Source: Tretioscincus oriximinensis | Lineage: Eukaryota; Chordata; Lepidosauria; Squamata; Gymnophthalmidae | DNA length: 64,000 bases | Direction of reading: 5' to 3' | Assembly: GCA_022410635.1 (NCBI GenBank) | Contig: JAJVDF010000463.1 | Span: 13,453-77,452, forward strand | Part shown: positions 43,776 to 55,724 of the stretch, in pieces | Position numbering within the stretch: position 1 is the stretch's first letter | Layout: each line of letters starts with the position of its first letter | Position numbers and translations under genes: made by a program | Notes under the pieces: model-generated | Seen by the model: only the letters and a program-made list of their open reading frames with translations | Database searches by the model: none | What the model was told of the DNA's origin: nothing

Positions 43776-45560
43776 AACCCAAGGCTGAAACTGTGTGAGC
43801 ACGTGAGGCAGATTCTTCATGTTATCACTGAAATAGTTGCAGAAAAAACTTCTCTTGTGGGAGCTCAGTTGCTGCTCCCCACAAGTTCATTAATTATGCT
43901 TCTAAAATGAATTGCACTGTATCACACTGTGCACTAAATCTCAATAAACTTTGTCTCTTTCAAATGGGAAACAGTGCTTGTAATTTTTTTACAAGGAAGA
44001 AATAGAGATGAAATAAAGAAAATGATTGATTAATGCATATCTAGAAAGAATGGGAAAAGAACGGGGAAGGGGAGAGTATGCTTCTGAGAGGTTGTACCTT
44101 TTTCAGAATATTCTTTTGGTTAGTTTATCTGTATTGCAAGCAACTTGAAAAGCAGAGAGTTGTCAGTTTGATCCTTAGTCTTTCTCTGAAAGTAAGCAAT
44201 GGCAGATCATTTCTCTTACCTTTGCCAAGAAAATGACATAATGTTGCTCATAGAATTGTTATTGCAACCCACCAGGAATCAGCTACAACTCCACACTGGG
44301 TTCTGGTTTTAATCCATGCATCCTTTTACAGTCAAATCAGNAGCAGAAACATACTATCTGGTGTTGAGCTTGAGATTTGTTGCATGTTCTAAAATTCCCC
44401 ATGTTTTCTGAATTTTACGTGTTCTAGAATCAACCTCTCCCTCTCTGCCTTCATAGAGAATCTATGGGGAAAGAATTTNGTCTTATGAGTGCAAATTGCA
44501 CAACATGTTCCTTTGAACTCCTTGTTACAAAATGCATGTTCCTTTTAAGTGCATCACAGAACGGAGTATAACAACAAAAACAAAAAGGTCAACTGTAGAG
44601 TTACCATTATTTATATTTACAACACTTACAGCAGTTGCTTTTCTTCTATGCATCTGTTCCGTCACTGTCTAGTGTTTGTGGATGTCCCATAAAAGTTTTG
44701 ATAGGCATTGGCTTCAGTTGTCCAAACAGGAATACAAATGGACAACAGTCAGTTTGAAATCATGGAGAAAAATAGCGGCTGTTTGTTTCCATAGCAGCTC
44801 TTTACTATAAAAGCTTAATTTCTCCTGACAAAGAGGTCATCTTCTTTGAAAACATCTTTATGATCCTTTTGTGTGTGGTGCTGTTGGTATAAAGGCTTCT
44901 CTGCACTGTCAAAGCTCAACTGGCAGTTCTATGTCTCTCAAGGGGGTTTATTGCCTTCCTTGGCTTAAGAATAGCAGCGAGAAGCCCAACCTCGTGCCAA
45001 TATGACAAAGGCGGAACCCCAAGAGACCGCATTTGCTTTCTTTCTGGCAATGCATACATCTTGGAGCATATCACCATAATTAAAAAGAGTGTTCCTGACA
45101 CACAATTGTAATTTGACTGTGAAATCTTAAACAAAGGTATTTCCCCAACCCCCCTTTTAGACAAATGCCCTCAAACAAAGCCAGAAGCTATATGGATTAC
45201 TCTAGCTATTGATCAGATGTTTACCCTTTTATTGGCTGTTACTGATTACAAAATATAAATAAAATGTAAGACGGTAAATATTAAGGCCTGAGAGGCCTAG
45301 AAATTCAACTCGTTTGTGGTCCTAGGAAGCATGTGAATGCTTAAGGGAAAGGAAAACAGAATTTATGTTACTATATATAAAAAAGGAAATCCCTAAAACT
45401 TTAAATAACATAGTAAAGAGGGAATTAAACGCAAGCAAACTTGTTTAAAATCGTTCTTCAAAATTTGATTACAACACAAGCAGCACCTGTTTAAATTGTC
45501 CATTTTTACACATATTGCCTACTTACCCACCGTACTTGAATATTTCAAAATATAGCAGTG
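43776..45560. other. Intergenic, single-copy-looking
   Basis: Unassigned. The piece at about 44,600-45,150 looks unlike the local repeats and is listed as a candidate conserved element. Confidence 0.3.
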
Positions 45561-45564
45561 ATTG

Positions 45565-45652
45565 AATTGCTTTAGAACAAATCATTCATGCTTTATTCTG
45601 AAATATTCAGTTACAGTGGATTAAATAAGTTGCAACTGGATGCACCACTAAA
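45565..45652 (+). mobile_element. Half of a family D MITE
   Basis: TGCTTTATTCTGAAATATTC and AGTTACAGTGGATTAAATAA match the right half of the copy at 54347. Confidence 0.5.
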
Positions 45653-45699
45653 GTTTCAGATGTCCTGCCTTCTTTTAGGTATGTTATCTTTTAGGTTAT

Positions 45700-45997
45700 G
45701 ACCATTGATAGCTCCCAGTTATCAGTTTAATATAAGGTGCCCTAAATAACTTAGGCTCCAAATACCTACAAGGCTCTCTCAGTCGTTGCCCCCAAACTAT
45801 ATAATAGTCTCCCCCCCCCAAAGTGCGTCAGTCACTGTATTGTTTCAGAACATCTTTGAAGACACACCTCTTTAACCTGGTCTTTGATTGAAGAAATGCC
45901 ATTTTCTTTCCCGCCTTCAGATGTTGTTTTAATATGCCAATTCTGTACTTTTGCTTTTATCATTGGGGTATAAGTATAAACAAACAAATAAATAAGA
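45700..45997 (+). mobile_element. L2-like LINE 3' end
   Basis: ACACCTCTTTAACCTGGTCT, then GGGGTATAAGTATAAACAAA with an AAAT tail; the same end recurs at 50576. Confidence 0.65.
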
Positions 45998-46149
45998 TAA
46001 TGGACATTTATTCATAAGTCTTGTATTCACACTTCCTAAGCAGAGATAACAACTGATCAGTCATGTTAAAAAGTTGCAGTTCAGGTTCATGCAGAATTTC
46101 ACTAAAGCAAAATTAGTTTAAAAATGTAGTACAGAAAAACACATTTTTG

Positions 46150-46480
46150 CAATTAGCACACCTTAGAAAGGATACTGTGGAACTGGAACCAGTACAAAAT
46201 AAGGTTCAGTAGGAACATACAACAAAGGATTTCTTCTTTCCCTCCTGGCATATACAGTAGTTAAATACAGATTAGAAATTAGAAAAAAAATACTCTTACT
46301 GACAGTGACAGTAATCAGTCAATGGAATTGGTTGTCACAGAGAGTAGCGAGTTCTTGATGGATGTCTTAAAACAGAAGATGGACTGTCTAGAATGGTTTA
46401 GTGAATCCTGCATTGAGCAGGGGGTTGGACCCCATGACCCTGGAAGTTCTTTCCAATTCTATGAGTCTATGATGACAAGA
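46150..46480 (+). mobile_element. CR1 3' end, TTCTATGA tail type
   Basis: GGATACTGTGGAACTGGAAC, GTTGGACCCCATGACCCTG, then TTCTATGAGTCTATGATGA, the classic amniote CR1 terminus. Much older than the TTCTTATG group here. Confidence 0.8.
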
Positions 46481-47134
46481 TTTGCTTAGATGTATTTTTT
46501 CCCCCAATCACATATTTTAAGAGATTTGGAAGAATTCCGTCCTGGTTCCTTGTGAATTCAGGGGTTAGTTCAGGAAATATGTCCTATTTTCCATATTTTC
46601 TTCTACGTCCAACTGTTTGCTACTGTGAGTATAAGTGGATGAACCAGTTAAGTCACAGGTGTGATTCAGCAGGGCATTTCTTATATCTCTACTTTAGGGC
46701 TAAAATGGTAACTTTCAAATGAAAACACTGTAACAATTGATTATGGAGTGCTTAAAATAAAATATTGTGACCACTTTCTATCTTATTACAATNTAGGGTT
46801 TTATCACTGTTTTTGTGGTCTTTCCTTGCCATCTGTCCTGAGATTTCTGGGTATAGGTGGAATATATTAATATATTAATAAAACATGCATTGATGAGTCC
46901 AACATTCCAATGTGCCCAATAGTTGGCTAATGATCTGAAAACTGTGAGGATCCAGTCCCCAGTGGAGCTGGAAAAACACTCAGCATGGGGGATGTACTCT
47001 GGCAAAATTGCAGTCTCCTGATAGCACTTATAATAGGAGCAGAGATATACCTTATTTAAGGCTCCTAGAGAAGCTCATTCCCATTCATATATTCTTGGGC
47101 TGTGTTGCTATTTCACTGTGAATATAAGAGGATA

Positions 47135-47285
47135 ACAACATTTATTTATAATGCCCCTCACACAGCTTTTGTTCATTCTCTGCAACAGACACCCTGTAAA
47201 GTAGATAAGGATAAGAGAGTTCCAAGATCATCCAGTTGACTTCATGGAGGAGTGTGAAACCGAACCATTACACTAAATTGGCCCA
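47135..47285 (-). mobile_element. SINE family A, degenerate
   Basis: GCAACAGACACCCTGTAAAG to CATTACACTAAATTGGCCC on the minus strand, with a TTTATTTATAAT tail. Confidence 0.65.
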
Positions 47286-47657
47286 CTTCAAAAGTTTTTT
47301 GTCTCATACACTGGCCCACCAATTGCACCTGTGTCTTTTCAAGCCCATGGAGAACGCAAAATCCTCACCCTCTCTTGATCCCTTATAAAATGCAGCCTGT
47401 TCATCACTTCATTCTGGAAGAGATACTTAAGCATTCATTCATTTTTATGNTATTAATTTTTTGATCCCACCATTATTTCCATGAATATATTTCCTGTTCT
47501 TGGAACCGTTTCAAGATACAAGAGTGGAAGAGGTTATATAAACCCAAAATAGAATAGAGTACTATTACTTGGTCAATGCTGGACATATTTACCGTTTTTG
47601 TTTATACTCATTTAATATTATATTGTTTTATTAAAGAGATTGAGGTTTATTTATTTA

Positions 47658-47954
47658 CTAGTGGAATTAGCTCAGTGTCAATGCCTGAAAGGACGTTGGG
47701 TTTTTAGACTCCCTTCTCCTGTTCCCTGACCAGCTGCCATTGCCTCCCTCTTCCAGACCAAACCTGGGGGGAGGTAGAATTCCTGGTGGCAGTGGGTAAA
47801 AGTTCCAGGGCTGCCTGGGGTGTGTGTGTGAGACGTTTGAGTCTCTGGTGCTAGTTTGTCCAATCAAAGGGTGATGGAGGCATATGTTACGCCCCCCCCC
47901 CCCTTTGCTGCCTGATCAGATCAACTATTGCTGTCACTTCTTTATATATATTGA
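47658..47954 (-). mobile_element. Non-autonomous Helitron, copy 4
   Basis: On the minus strand it starts TCAATATATATAAAGAAG after host A and ends TTCCACTAG before host T. 297 bp, non-coding, with a C run. It directly abuts an L2-like tail at 47955. Confidence 0.7.
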
Positions 47955-48482
47955 TTTTATTTTGTTTGTTTGCATTTCTATACCCCCCTATACTCGAAGG
48001 TCTCAGGATGATTAACATTAAAGCTAGAATGTATTAAAACAATGCCCGAACATTGGGAAAGGAGGGCAGTTTTTTTTCAGCTAAAGGGCAAATTAAACAG
48101 ACTTTCCTTCAGGAGTCTTCTGAATGCGTACACAGATGGTGGTTGACACATCTCAAGCAGTAGACTGTTCCATAGTCTTGGGGCTTTCATGGAGAAGGTC
48201 CTATTCTAAGTTCCCACCCTCTTTGCCTCTGAGTGAGGTGGTACAGTTAAGAGGGCTTCCTGTGCAAATCTTAAGTCACAGGCAGGTTGCTATGGGAAAG
48301 CGAGTTCCCTTAGATATTTTTTGGCCGAGGTTATTTAGAGCTATATAAGTTAGAGTTAATACTTTGAATTGGGCTCGGTAGTAAATTGGCAGCCACTGCA
48401 GCTCTTTCAAGACTAGCGTGATGTCTTGAAAGACAGGGAGGCGCGTTTTAGCTACCCTCATTTGTTTCACTTGTAGAACTCC
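47955..48482 (-). mobile_element. L2-like LINE 3' UTR
   Basis: TTTCTATACCCCCCTATACTC tail region, then GGCTTTCATGGAGAAGG, TTGAATTGGGCTCGGTAG and GGCAGCCACTGCAGCTC on this strand, a pattern I know from reptile L2-type 3' UTRs. Confidence 0.65.
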
Positions 48483-48489
48483 AGGTGGG

Positions 48490-50558
48490 AAGAAGAAGAG
48501 CGTAATCCATCTTGATATTTCTCATGTAATTTTATAATGTATATTGCAGCCAACTCAAGTATGCTTTGCATGAGCTTACGTTCCTTTGAAAGGCAGCACG
48601 TACATGTGTAGCCCAATACACTTGTGTGTCAACCGATGCAACGCTGTTCTATTCTGTCCCAGTATTCTACTGGAGCTTATATCTGCCTCTTCATGAAATA
48701 GTTGATGATCTACTGCCACACATGAGAGTGAAGCCTTCACTCGAGGGTGTCAACAGGCCTTCTGTTTCATTCGACAGAAGTAATCAGATAAACGCAGCGT
48801 GAAGGAATAACACAGGGCCAGAAGCATGGCTGGCGGTTAAATGGGAGCTAAGCCTGTGTTTTGTAGGCAAGTGTCAGCTTATTGGAAAGATTTCGACTCT
48901 CTGGCAGGACAGCTGCACTCATCTACACAATCAGGCAATTGAATGACAGAAAAGAACTGTGTCCCCTAATCTTATTTTCATAGGTATGAACAATATTGTG
49001 GTGAATTAGATGGTATCCTTTGACCAACTAAATGCCCCAGGCATGCAAGAGTATGCTTTAAGATGCAGAAACAAAAGCAAACTTTATATTTCTCCGCCTC
49101 CCAGTTGACTTATTTCTGAATAAAATTTGCACATGGAAAATAAAGGTTATGTCTCTTCATCCTCTTTGTTTTAAAGAACACATTGACATGAAAATGAGTC
49201 CCAAAGCTATACTACATGCTAAAAATTAGCTTGAAGAAAAGTTAAGGCACTGTCTAACCTAGGATGTTCCTGAATTTACTGTTAAATCTGAACACAAGGG
49301 GTCCAGAGCCCCATTCTATCTGCCCACAATCTGCCACAGCCCCATGTCACTCCATTGCGAGCCGCTGGGCGCCCTTGCCAACCAGACAAACTACCCACCC
49401 ATTGCCGACCAGCTAGTGGGCCCACTTGAGCCCTCCCCAACTGCATCGCTGATCACCCCCTGTGAGCTCCTGGGCATACATGCCCACCAGCAAGAATGCC
49501 CACATACCATTACCCATGCTGCACCAGGTGCTGCCACTGTCTGCTCCAAAGCAATAGAGTGAACGCAGAACGCATGCCCACATTTTCTGTGAGCTTTCCC
49601 CCTAGTCTTAGTATAATCCAAGGGGAGATCTTGGGTGCATCTACATGTACACCTTTCTCCCCTTATAAATGGAGATCATTTAAGCAAACATGTATGTAGT
49701 CATCTTTCCCTATTCACAAAACAGTGGCAACTGCATGAGAAAGGCCTGCTGACTTTATCTGGTCACTGGCATCTGTTTGCTCTCATCTAGGAATTTTGCA
49801 CTGGCAAAATCGTCAGAAGTGAGATAGTGTTGCCATTTGTACATCTGTGGTAATATCTTTTTGCGACCACACATTAGCCAAGATGGTGGCACACCATATA
49901 GATGGCTACATGGGTGGAAAGTGCTACGAAACCTGCTTTTTCTCAAGGTTTTCTTAAAGTGATGATATATATTTGACTTTCCTTATGCTAGGATGACATG
50001 AGTGCTTCTGAACTATATGGAAATCAAGCCACCCTAGCTTAAGAAAAGTAAAAAGAAAACATTATGCCCCTTGCGCTGTATTAGCATTGGCACTTTGAAA
50101 CTCTCTAGTCCAGGATATCAATGTAACCTGGTATAAAACATCTTGAAAAAAACAACACTCCGGGCCAATGTTGCTGTTTTCATAGATAATCGTATTCCAC
50201 TTCCAAAATAAAAATGTCTTCAAAACAATAGTTGAAGGCAGACTACTCTTAATTCTAGATTACTACTGCCTCAAAATGTTTCTTCATCTCTTTCAGCAGA
50301 GCTTTTAAAAAAGGTTCATTAGTGGACTAGCAGTTTTAAACTGAATCATGGAATTATGTGACTATGACATACATCTGTAAACCAGTTTCTAGCCAATAGA
50401 TGTTCAAATGTTTAAATAGATTCTACCAAACACACTTATGGTTGTTAGACTAAATCATGGAGGCATTTAAACACAGCCTTGGAACACCAGTGTGCTCATC
50501 ACCCCATAGAACAATTGCATCCAATTTTTCTCTTTATGTGGTTTGCTTTATTTAAATA
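48490..50558. other. Intergenic, single-copy-looking
   Basis: No named repeat over about 2 kb. The part at 48,620-49,010 has the even composition and ATTA/CAGCTG words of a possible enhancer. Confidence 0.35.
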
Positions 50559-50575
50559 ACTAGTGGAGCGGGCAA

Positions 50576-50765
50576 ACCAGGCCTTTGGTTGAAGAAATGC
50601 TGATTTTCTCCCCCCCCCCTCTCCCTCCATCTTCAGATAATGTTTAATCCTGTTTAAAATGTTAATTTTTTCTGTTTTTATGGCTGGCTGTCCTGAGACC
50701 TTCGGGTATGGGGCGGAGTATAAGTATAAACAAACAAACAAACAAACAAACAAACAAATAAATAG
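50576..50765 (+). mobile_element. L2-like LINE 3' end
   Basis: GGCCTTTGGTTGAAGAAATG, CCTGAGACCTTCGGGTATGG and AGTATAAGTATAAACAAACA with an ACAA tail. An ACTAG-bearing scrap at 50560 just before it may be another Helitron end. Confidence 0.7.
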
Positions 50766-50799
50766 GTTCATGGGTTTCAAGGCCCATGGGCCATTTTTT

Positions 50800-50990
50800 T
50801 TATCCTCCTCCACCTCTTCCTTCCACCTCTCACCTCTCTCCTTTTTCTCCTTCCTTCCCTCTCCCTCCCTCCTCGTCTTTCTCTTCCTTTTCTCCTTCCT
50901 CGTCTTCTTCCTCTCCTTAACACCCTTCTCCCTCCCTCCATCTCCCTCCTCCTCTTCCGCTCTCCCTCTGCCCTCCTTCTGGACCAGCTT
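50800..50990. repeat. Polypyrimidine tract
   Basis: About 190 bases of CTTCC/CTCCC units on the + strand. Confidence 0.85.
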
Positions 50991-51152
50991 TAGAGGACCC
51001 TAGTAACTGAGCTCCAGGCTTGGGTCTAGTCTGGGAGGGAGGGTGCTTGTACGATCAAATCTGCCCATGATTGGACAACTGTTTGTCCAATCCTGGGGCT
51101 GGGTTTGACCATAGCAATGTGCACTTCTGGTGTACATCTCCCAATGAGTTTA

Positions 51153-51153
<1 letters not shown>

Positions 51154-51247
<94 letters not shown>

Positions 51248-51268
51248 AATGATGATGATGATGATGAT
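51154..51268. repeat. GAT microsatellite
   Basis: About 38 GAT units with one AAT interruption. It borders the tail of the SINE at 51269. It yields false poly-Asp, poly-Met and poly-Ile ORFs. Confidence 0.95.
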
Positions 51269-51478
51269 TTGTAATGTCCCTTCCCTCAAAGGGCGGCTGA
51301 CAAAACTCTTGCTGGTTTCTCCACAACAGACATCCTGTAAGGTAGGTGGGGCTGAGAGAGTTCTAAAGAACTGTGATTAGCCCAAGGTCACCCAGCTAGT
51401 TTAATGGAGGAGTGTTGAATCAAACTAGGAGACTACCAGATAAGAGTCCAACACTCTAAACATTACACCAAACTGGAT
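51269..51478 (-). mobile_element. SINE family A
   Basis: CTCCACAACAGACATCCTG, GCCCAAGGTCACCCAGC, AACTAGGAGACTACCAGA and ATTACACCAAACTGG, read on the minus strand. Confidence 0.85.
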
Positions 51479-51574
51479 GCCTATAAATAACCAGATAGGT
51501 GCTAAAATCAAAGTACTTGATTGGTATTTCCCTGCTGTAATCCTGGCACCTGAACCAAAGGTTTCCCAACAACA

Positions 51575-52520
51575 TAAGAACATAACAACATAAGAGGAGT
51601 CCTGCTGAATTGGACCACAGCTCATAAGAACATAAGAGCATAAGAAGAGCCATACTGGATCGGGCCAGAGCCCACCTAGTCCACCATTCTGTCTCACACA
51701 GAGGCCCACCAGATGCACCTGGGCAATTCGAACGGAGGAAAGCAAAATATGCTCCTGTTCATGACACCTTGCAAATAGTGTTTCAGGAATCCTGACTGTT
51801 GCTCCATCCCGGAGGCAGCATCCAGACATCCATCCTAGTACTCTTGGTGTCCACAAACCTGTCCTGTCTTGAAGCCATCCAAGCTGTTAACTACCACTAC
51901 CTCTTCAGGAAGTAAATTGCACTGGTCGATGACCCTCTGGGTGAAAAAATACTTTCCTTTGTCCTCACATTTCTGCCCATCAGTTTCAAGGAGTGCCCTC
52001 TGGTCCTAGTGTTGTGTGATAGAGAAAACATTTTTCTCTATTCACCCTGTCCATCCCATGCATGATTTTGTACACTTCAATCAGATCACCTTTCAAACGT
52101 CACCTTTCGAGGCTGAAGAGGCCCAGACATTGCAGCCTGACATCATAANGGTGGTGCTCCAGACTCTTGATCATTCTTGTTACTCTTTTCTGCACCTTCT
52201 CTAGTTCCAAAATATCCCTCTTGAGATGTGGTGACCAGAACTGAACACAATATTCCAAATGTGGCCTCACCACAGATTTATAAAGAGGCAAAACAACATT
52301 TGCTGACTTGTTTTCGATTCCTTTCCTAATTATCCCCAACATGGAATTTGCCTTTTTTGCTGCTGCTGCACACTGGGTTGACATCTTCATTGAACTGTCC
52401 ACCAACACCCCAAGATCCTTTTCTTGCTTGGTCACAGAAAGCTTGGTTCCCATCAGGTGGTAGGCCCATCTAGTTCTGCCTCCTGTCTCACACAGTTCTC
52501 CCAATAGTTTCACCTTTTTT
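51575..52520 (-). mobile_element. CR1 LINE 3' end, longest copy
   Basis: From a TAAGAACATAAGAGCATAAG tail back through the 3' UTR to about 140 codons of RT C-terminus on the minus strand (KQEKDLGVLVDSSMKMSTQC, ANSMLGIIRKGIENKSANVV, PLYKSVVRPHLEYCVQFWSP). A small second tail at 51575-51625 shows a tandem or nested older copy. Frameshifts break the ORF near 51,960. Confidence 0.92.
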
Positions 52521-53058
52521 TGCTGGTTGATTTAGAGAAGGCAGTGGAAGTCAAAGTACACGAACGAGGAGACTGCAACAAATATGGAAAAGTGCTCACA
52601 TAAAACTACTAGGAACACATCAACAAAGGAGGAAACCATTTTTCTTTCGACTTTCTCTAACAGAAAACCCACCTTTGGTTGAGCAGAGCCAAAGAACATC
52701 AGTAAAGCTAAAAAAATGTAACTCCCCATGAAGCCAATCTGAGCTGTATGCTAATAAAAACATTAAAAACCGAGAAGCATTTACATGAGGGTAATGCAAA
52801 GAAAGAGGGGGAGGAATCAGGAGAGATTCCCACAAGTGACTTAGCCAACCACTTTCATTCTGTGAACACCTTTACCTAGAGATTAAAATCTGGAATACAT
52901 GTTCTTTAACTGTTTCTTCCTGAGCTTGGCAGTGACTCAGGGCATAACAACAATTACCAGAATAAATTTAGATCTACATAGAAACTATATTTGTCAATCT
53001 CATCCTTTGGGGGAAATGATCTTTGGAGTCAAATAACCTTTGATAAATTATCTGATAA

Positions 53059-53216
53059 AAAGTCCAGCAAAGGAGCTAGCAGCACTTTGAGACTAACTTG
53101 AGAAAAGTGGGTGGCATAAACTTTCGTAGACACGTCTACTTCTTCATCTGAAGTAGACGTGTCTACGAAAGCTCCTTTGCTGGACTTTCTACCAGACTAA
53201 CATGGCTATTTCTCTG
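53059..53216 (+). mobile_element. Inverted-repeat retroelement, copy 1 (Penelope-like?)
   Basis: Flanked by a perfect 14-bp duplication AAATTATCTGATAA (53045-53058, 53217-53230). It folds back: GTCCAGCAAAGGAGC at the left, GCTCCTTTGCTGGAC at the right; GTAGACACGTCTACTTCTTC is mirrored near 53,148. It ends ACTAACATGGCTATTTCTCT, seen also at the other end of the 62437 copy. Non-coding. Confidence 0.75.
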
Positions 53217-53230
53217 AAATTATCTGATAA

Positions 53231-54345
53231 TAGTTGAGTTGAAATTATATATATAGTGTGAATATGTACGTGTATGTGTGTATGTGTACACATGCGCATA
53301 CAGTGTATATATATCTTAAAGCCTGTTTTGAGTGAAGTTAATTATTTCTGGATTATTTTAATTACAGGCACTCTTGCCTCTGGAGAATTCTTTTATATTC
53401 TTAGCACACAACCCTTTGGAAGTGAAGGGAATCATAGCGACTAGCTAAAAATTACTCTTAGAGCAATTGATTGTTTTGGGGATCTGCAGGTTTTTGCACC
53501 CCCTTTCCCCTCTTGCTTTTATTAAAAAAAGAGAGTGACAGAGGGAGAGAGAGAGAAAGAAAGGAAGAAAGAGGGAGATGTGGATGATCGAATATTTACT
53601 TTCACGAGTATTTTAAAAAGTTAATTACTGCTCGGAGCAAGTTGGTCTGCTGTTCCGAGCTGCCTTTTATTACTAGGCTTCTTCATTAATTTTCCTCATT
53701 GGATTTACTCTTAATAGCTGCCTGGTCTTAGAGAGCACAATGCCGCGTCTGTGGCACGAAGCAGAAAGCGGGAATGAAGCAACAGGGGTGGGGGGAGACG
53801 CCGTTTACCAATCAACCCTGATTATCATGATGGCCTTAGTCTAGAGGGAACTACATCTCTTACCGAGGATTGGCATTATGAACATCAGGTTGGATGACAG
53901 TTCCCTAAAGAACAACTGATGCAGTTGGGTAAAGCAGCTGAATACATCATCCTCTTGAATGTCTACGGAGATATAACTGGAGGTGATGATGACATCAATG
54001 ATGATGAAGATGACGATGATGCTTTCATTTATTCATATAAATGCACATCAGTGTGCATGGCACGTTAGAAAACAGATAAAGTATAGTTGATTTGCAATCC
54101 GATAAGCACAAGACCATTTAAAAATTGCAATATATCAGTACATAAAACTCAAAGTTAATATGGAATACCAAAATAAAACAGTGGATAAGATAAAATTTTA
54201 TAGAATTGAACAGTTTTTAACTGAGGTTTAAAGATTTGCTAAGGTGGAAGCTGGGAATAATAGTTTAGGGAGATGAACGACGACAGAGAACGACGAGAGG
54301 CAATGAGAGAAGACAGGACCATGAGGAAGAGACTCCAGTGACGAA
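53231..54345. other. Intergenic with candidate conserved element
   Basis: AT microsatellite-like run at 53,250-53,310. A block at about 53,440-53,880 is single-copy-looking and rich in ATTA, TTAATTACTG and CATTAATTTTCC words. A purine tract is at 53,529-53,578. Confidence 0.35.
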
Positions 54346-54346
54346 T

Positions 54347-54492
54347 CAGAATCCCCACATCATTTACTTATTCCACTCTAATTGAGTATTTCACAATAAA
54401 GCATAGCCATTCTGGAATAAATTCATCTCCACAGTGCTTTATTGGGCCATATCCAACTATAGTGGAATAAATAAGTGATGTGGGGATGCAGA
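54347..54492 (+). mobile_element. Palindromic MITE, family D (complete)
   Basis: CCCCACATCATTTACTTATT at the left and AATAAGTGATGTGGGG at the right; inner ATTCCACTCTAATTGAG against CCAACTATAGTGGAAT. Arms of about 57 bp. No coding capacity. Confidence 0.8.
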
Positions 54493-55724
54493 CTAAGGCC
54501 CCATCCCCATGCAAGCTTATAGCATGGGATATAAAGTTATTATATTCTATAAGCCGTTGCACTCTGTCTCCACTTGCCTTGGTTTCATATGCAGCAGTGG
54601 CATCCTACTTCCACCCATGCTGGAAGGGTATTTCCATTACCAGTCCAAATCTTGCCAGTAGGTTTCTCACCGGCTCTTCTGTCAACAAATTCTTCCCAAT
54701 TCACTCTGGGAAGGGCAAGTTCATGGTATTTCCTGCCTTATATGTTCAGCAAGCAACATATTGAAACACCACCGTAGTTCTCACGGAGGCCATGAAGATT
54801 TGAGTTGGTCCTACTGAAGTTGTTTCCACATGGATACTGAAATTCTGCATCATCCTTATAGTGCTAGGGGCATATCCGGGAATAAAGCACAGGATGTAAA
54901 CTTCCTGAAATCCAGAGGAACCTCTAATGTTAATTCCACTGAATTTAATAACTTACTCCCACTTGATGATCATGCCCAGCCTAGGGTGCTCTGTTGATGG
55001 CTAATGGCCCTTCTGTTCCAGAAGCCTCTTCCCTTAGAGCTACCACAAACAACTAGGATGAATTTTTGCAACTTTAGTGGATATGGAAAAGAGGAATTTT
55101 CAGGTATTTGCATTTAGTGGACATTCCTTTTTTCCCAAATCCATTAAAAGAAATTGACTCCTTGGGTATGGGTCAGAATTTAAAATCAAACTGAAGATGG
55201 AATTTTTTGAAGGGGAAATCTGATCCATTAGACCTTTGGATACACTCAAATNCTTATTTCTACTGTCAGTCGTCTAATCAATCACTTGAATTATCTACAA
55301 AGTTCATTGTAGGTGTGAATGAACATTTCTACGCATCTATCCATATATCATGGATATGTAAAACTTTATTTAAAATCTCTTTTACCCAATTATGCGTGAG
55401 TATCATCATATACTTTTGCTGCTTTTTACCAGTTATATAAACTACTCTCATGTGTATGTAAAATTTAACCAAATTGAAATAATATTTGTATTGCTAGTCA
55501 GCTTTGCATCAATTCTTAGTATTTCCTGATTCACTATTAGGAAATTCACATTAGTGCAACTTGTTTTCTGTAGCAAAATATAGCAATGTATGCCAAACAT
55601 TTAAAACAATGATCGTTTGAATTTCTATCTACCCTTTACCCAATATAAAACACTAATGGAAAAGAATGGACTAAAACAGCAACAGCACCTAAAATAGCAA
55701 CTTAGGCATTCATATCATTAGCAA
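54493..55724. other. Intergenic, unassigned
   Basis: No gene or named repeat recognised. Confidence 0.35.

Noticed and set aside
51026..51380. Poly-Asp, poly-Met and poly-Ile frames
   Set aside because: Translations of the GAT microsatellite.
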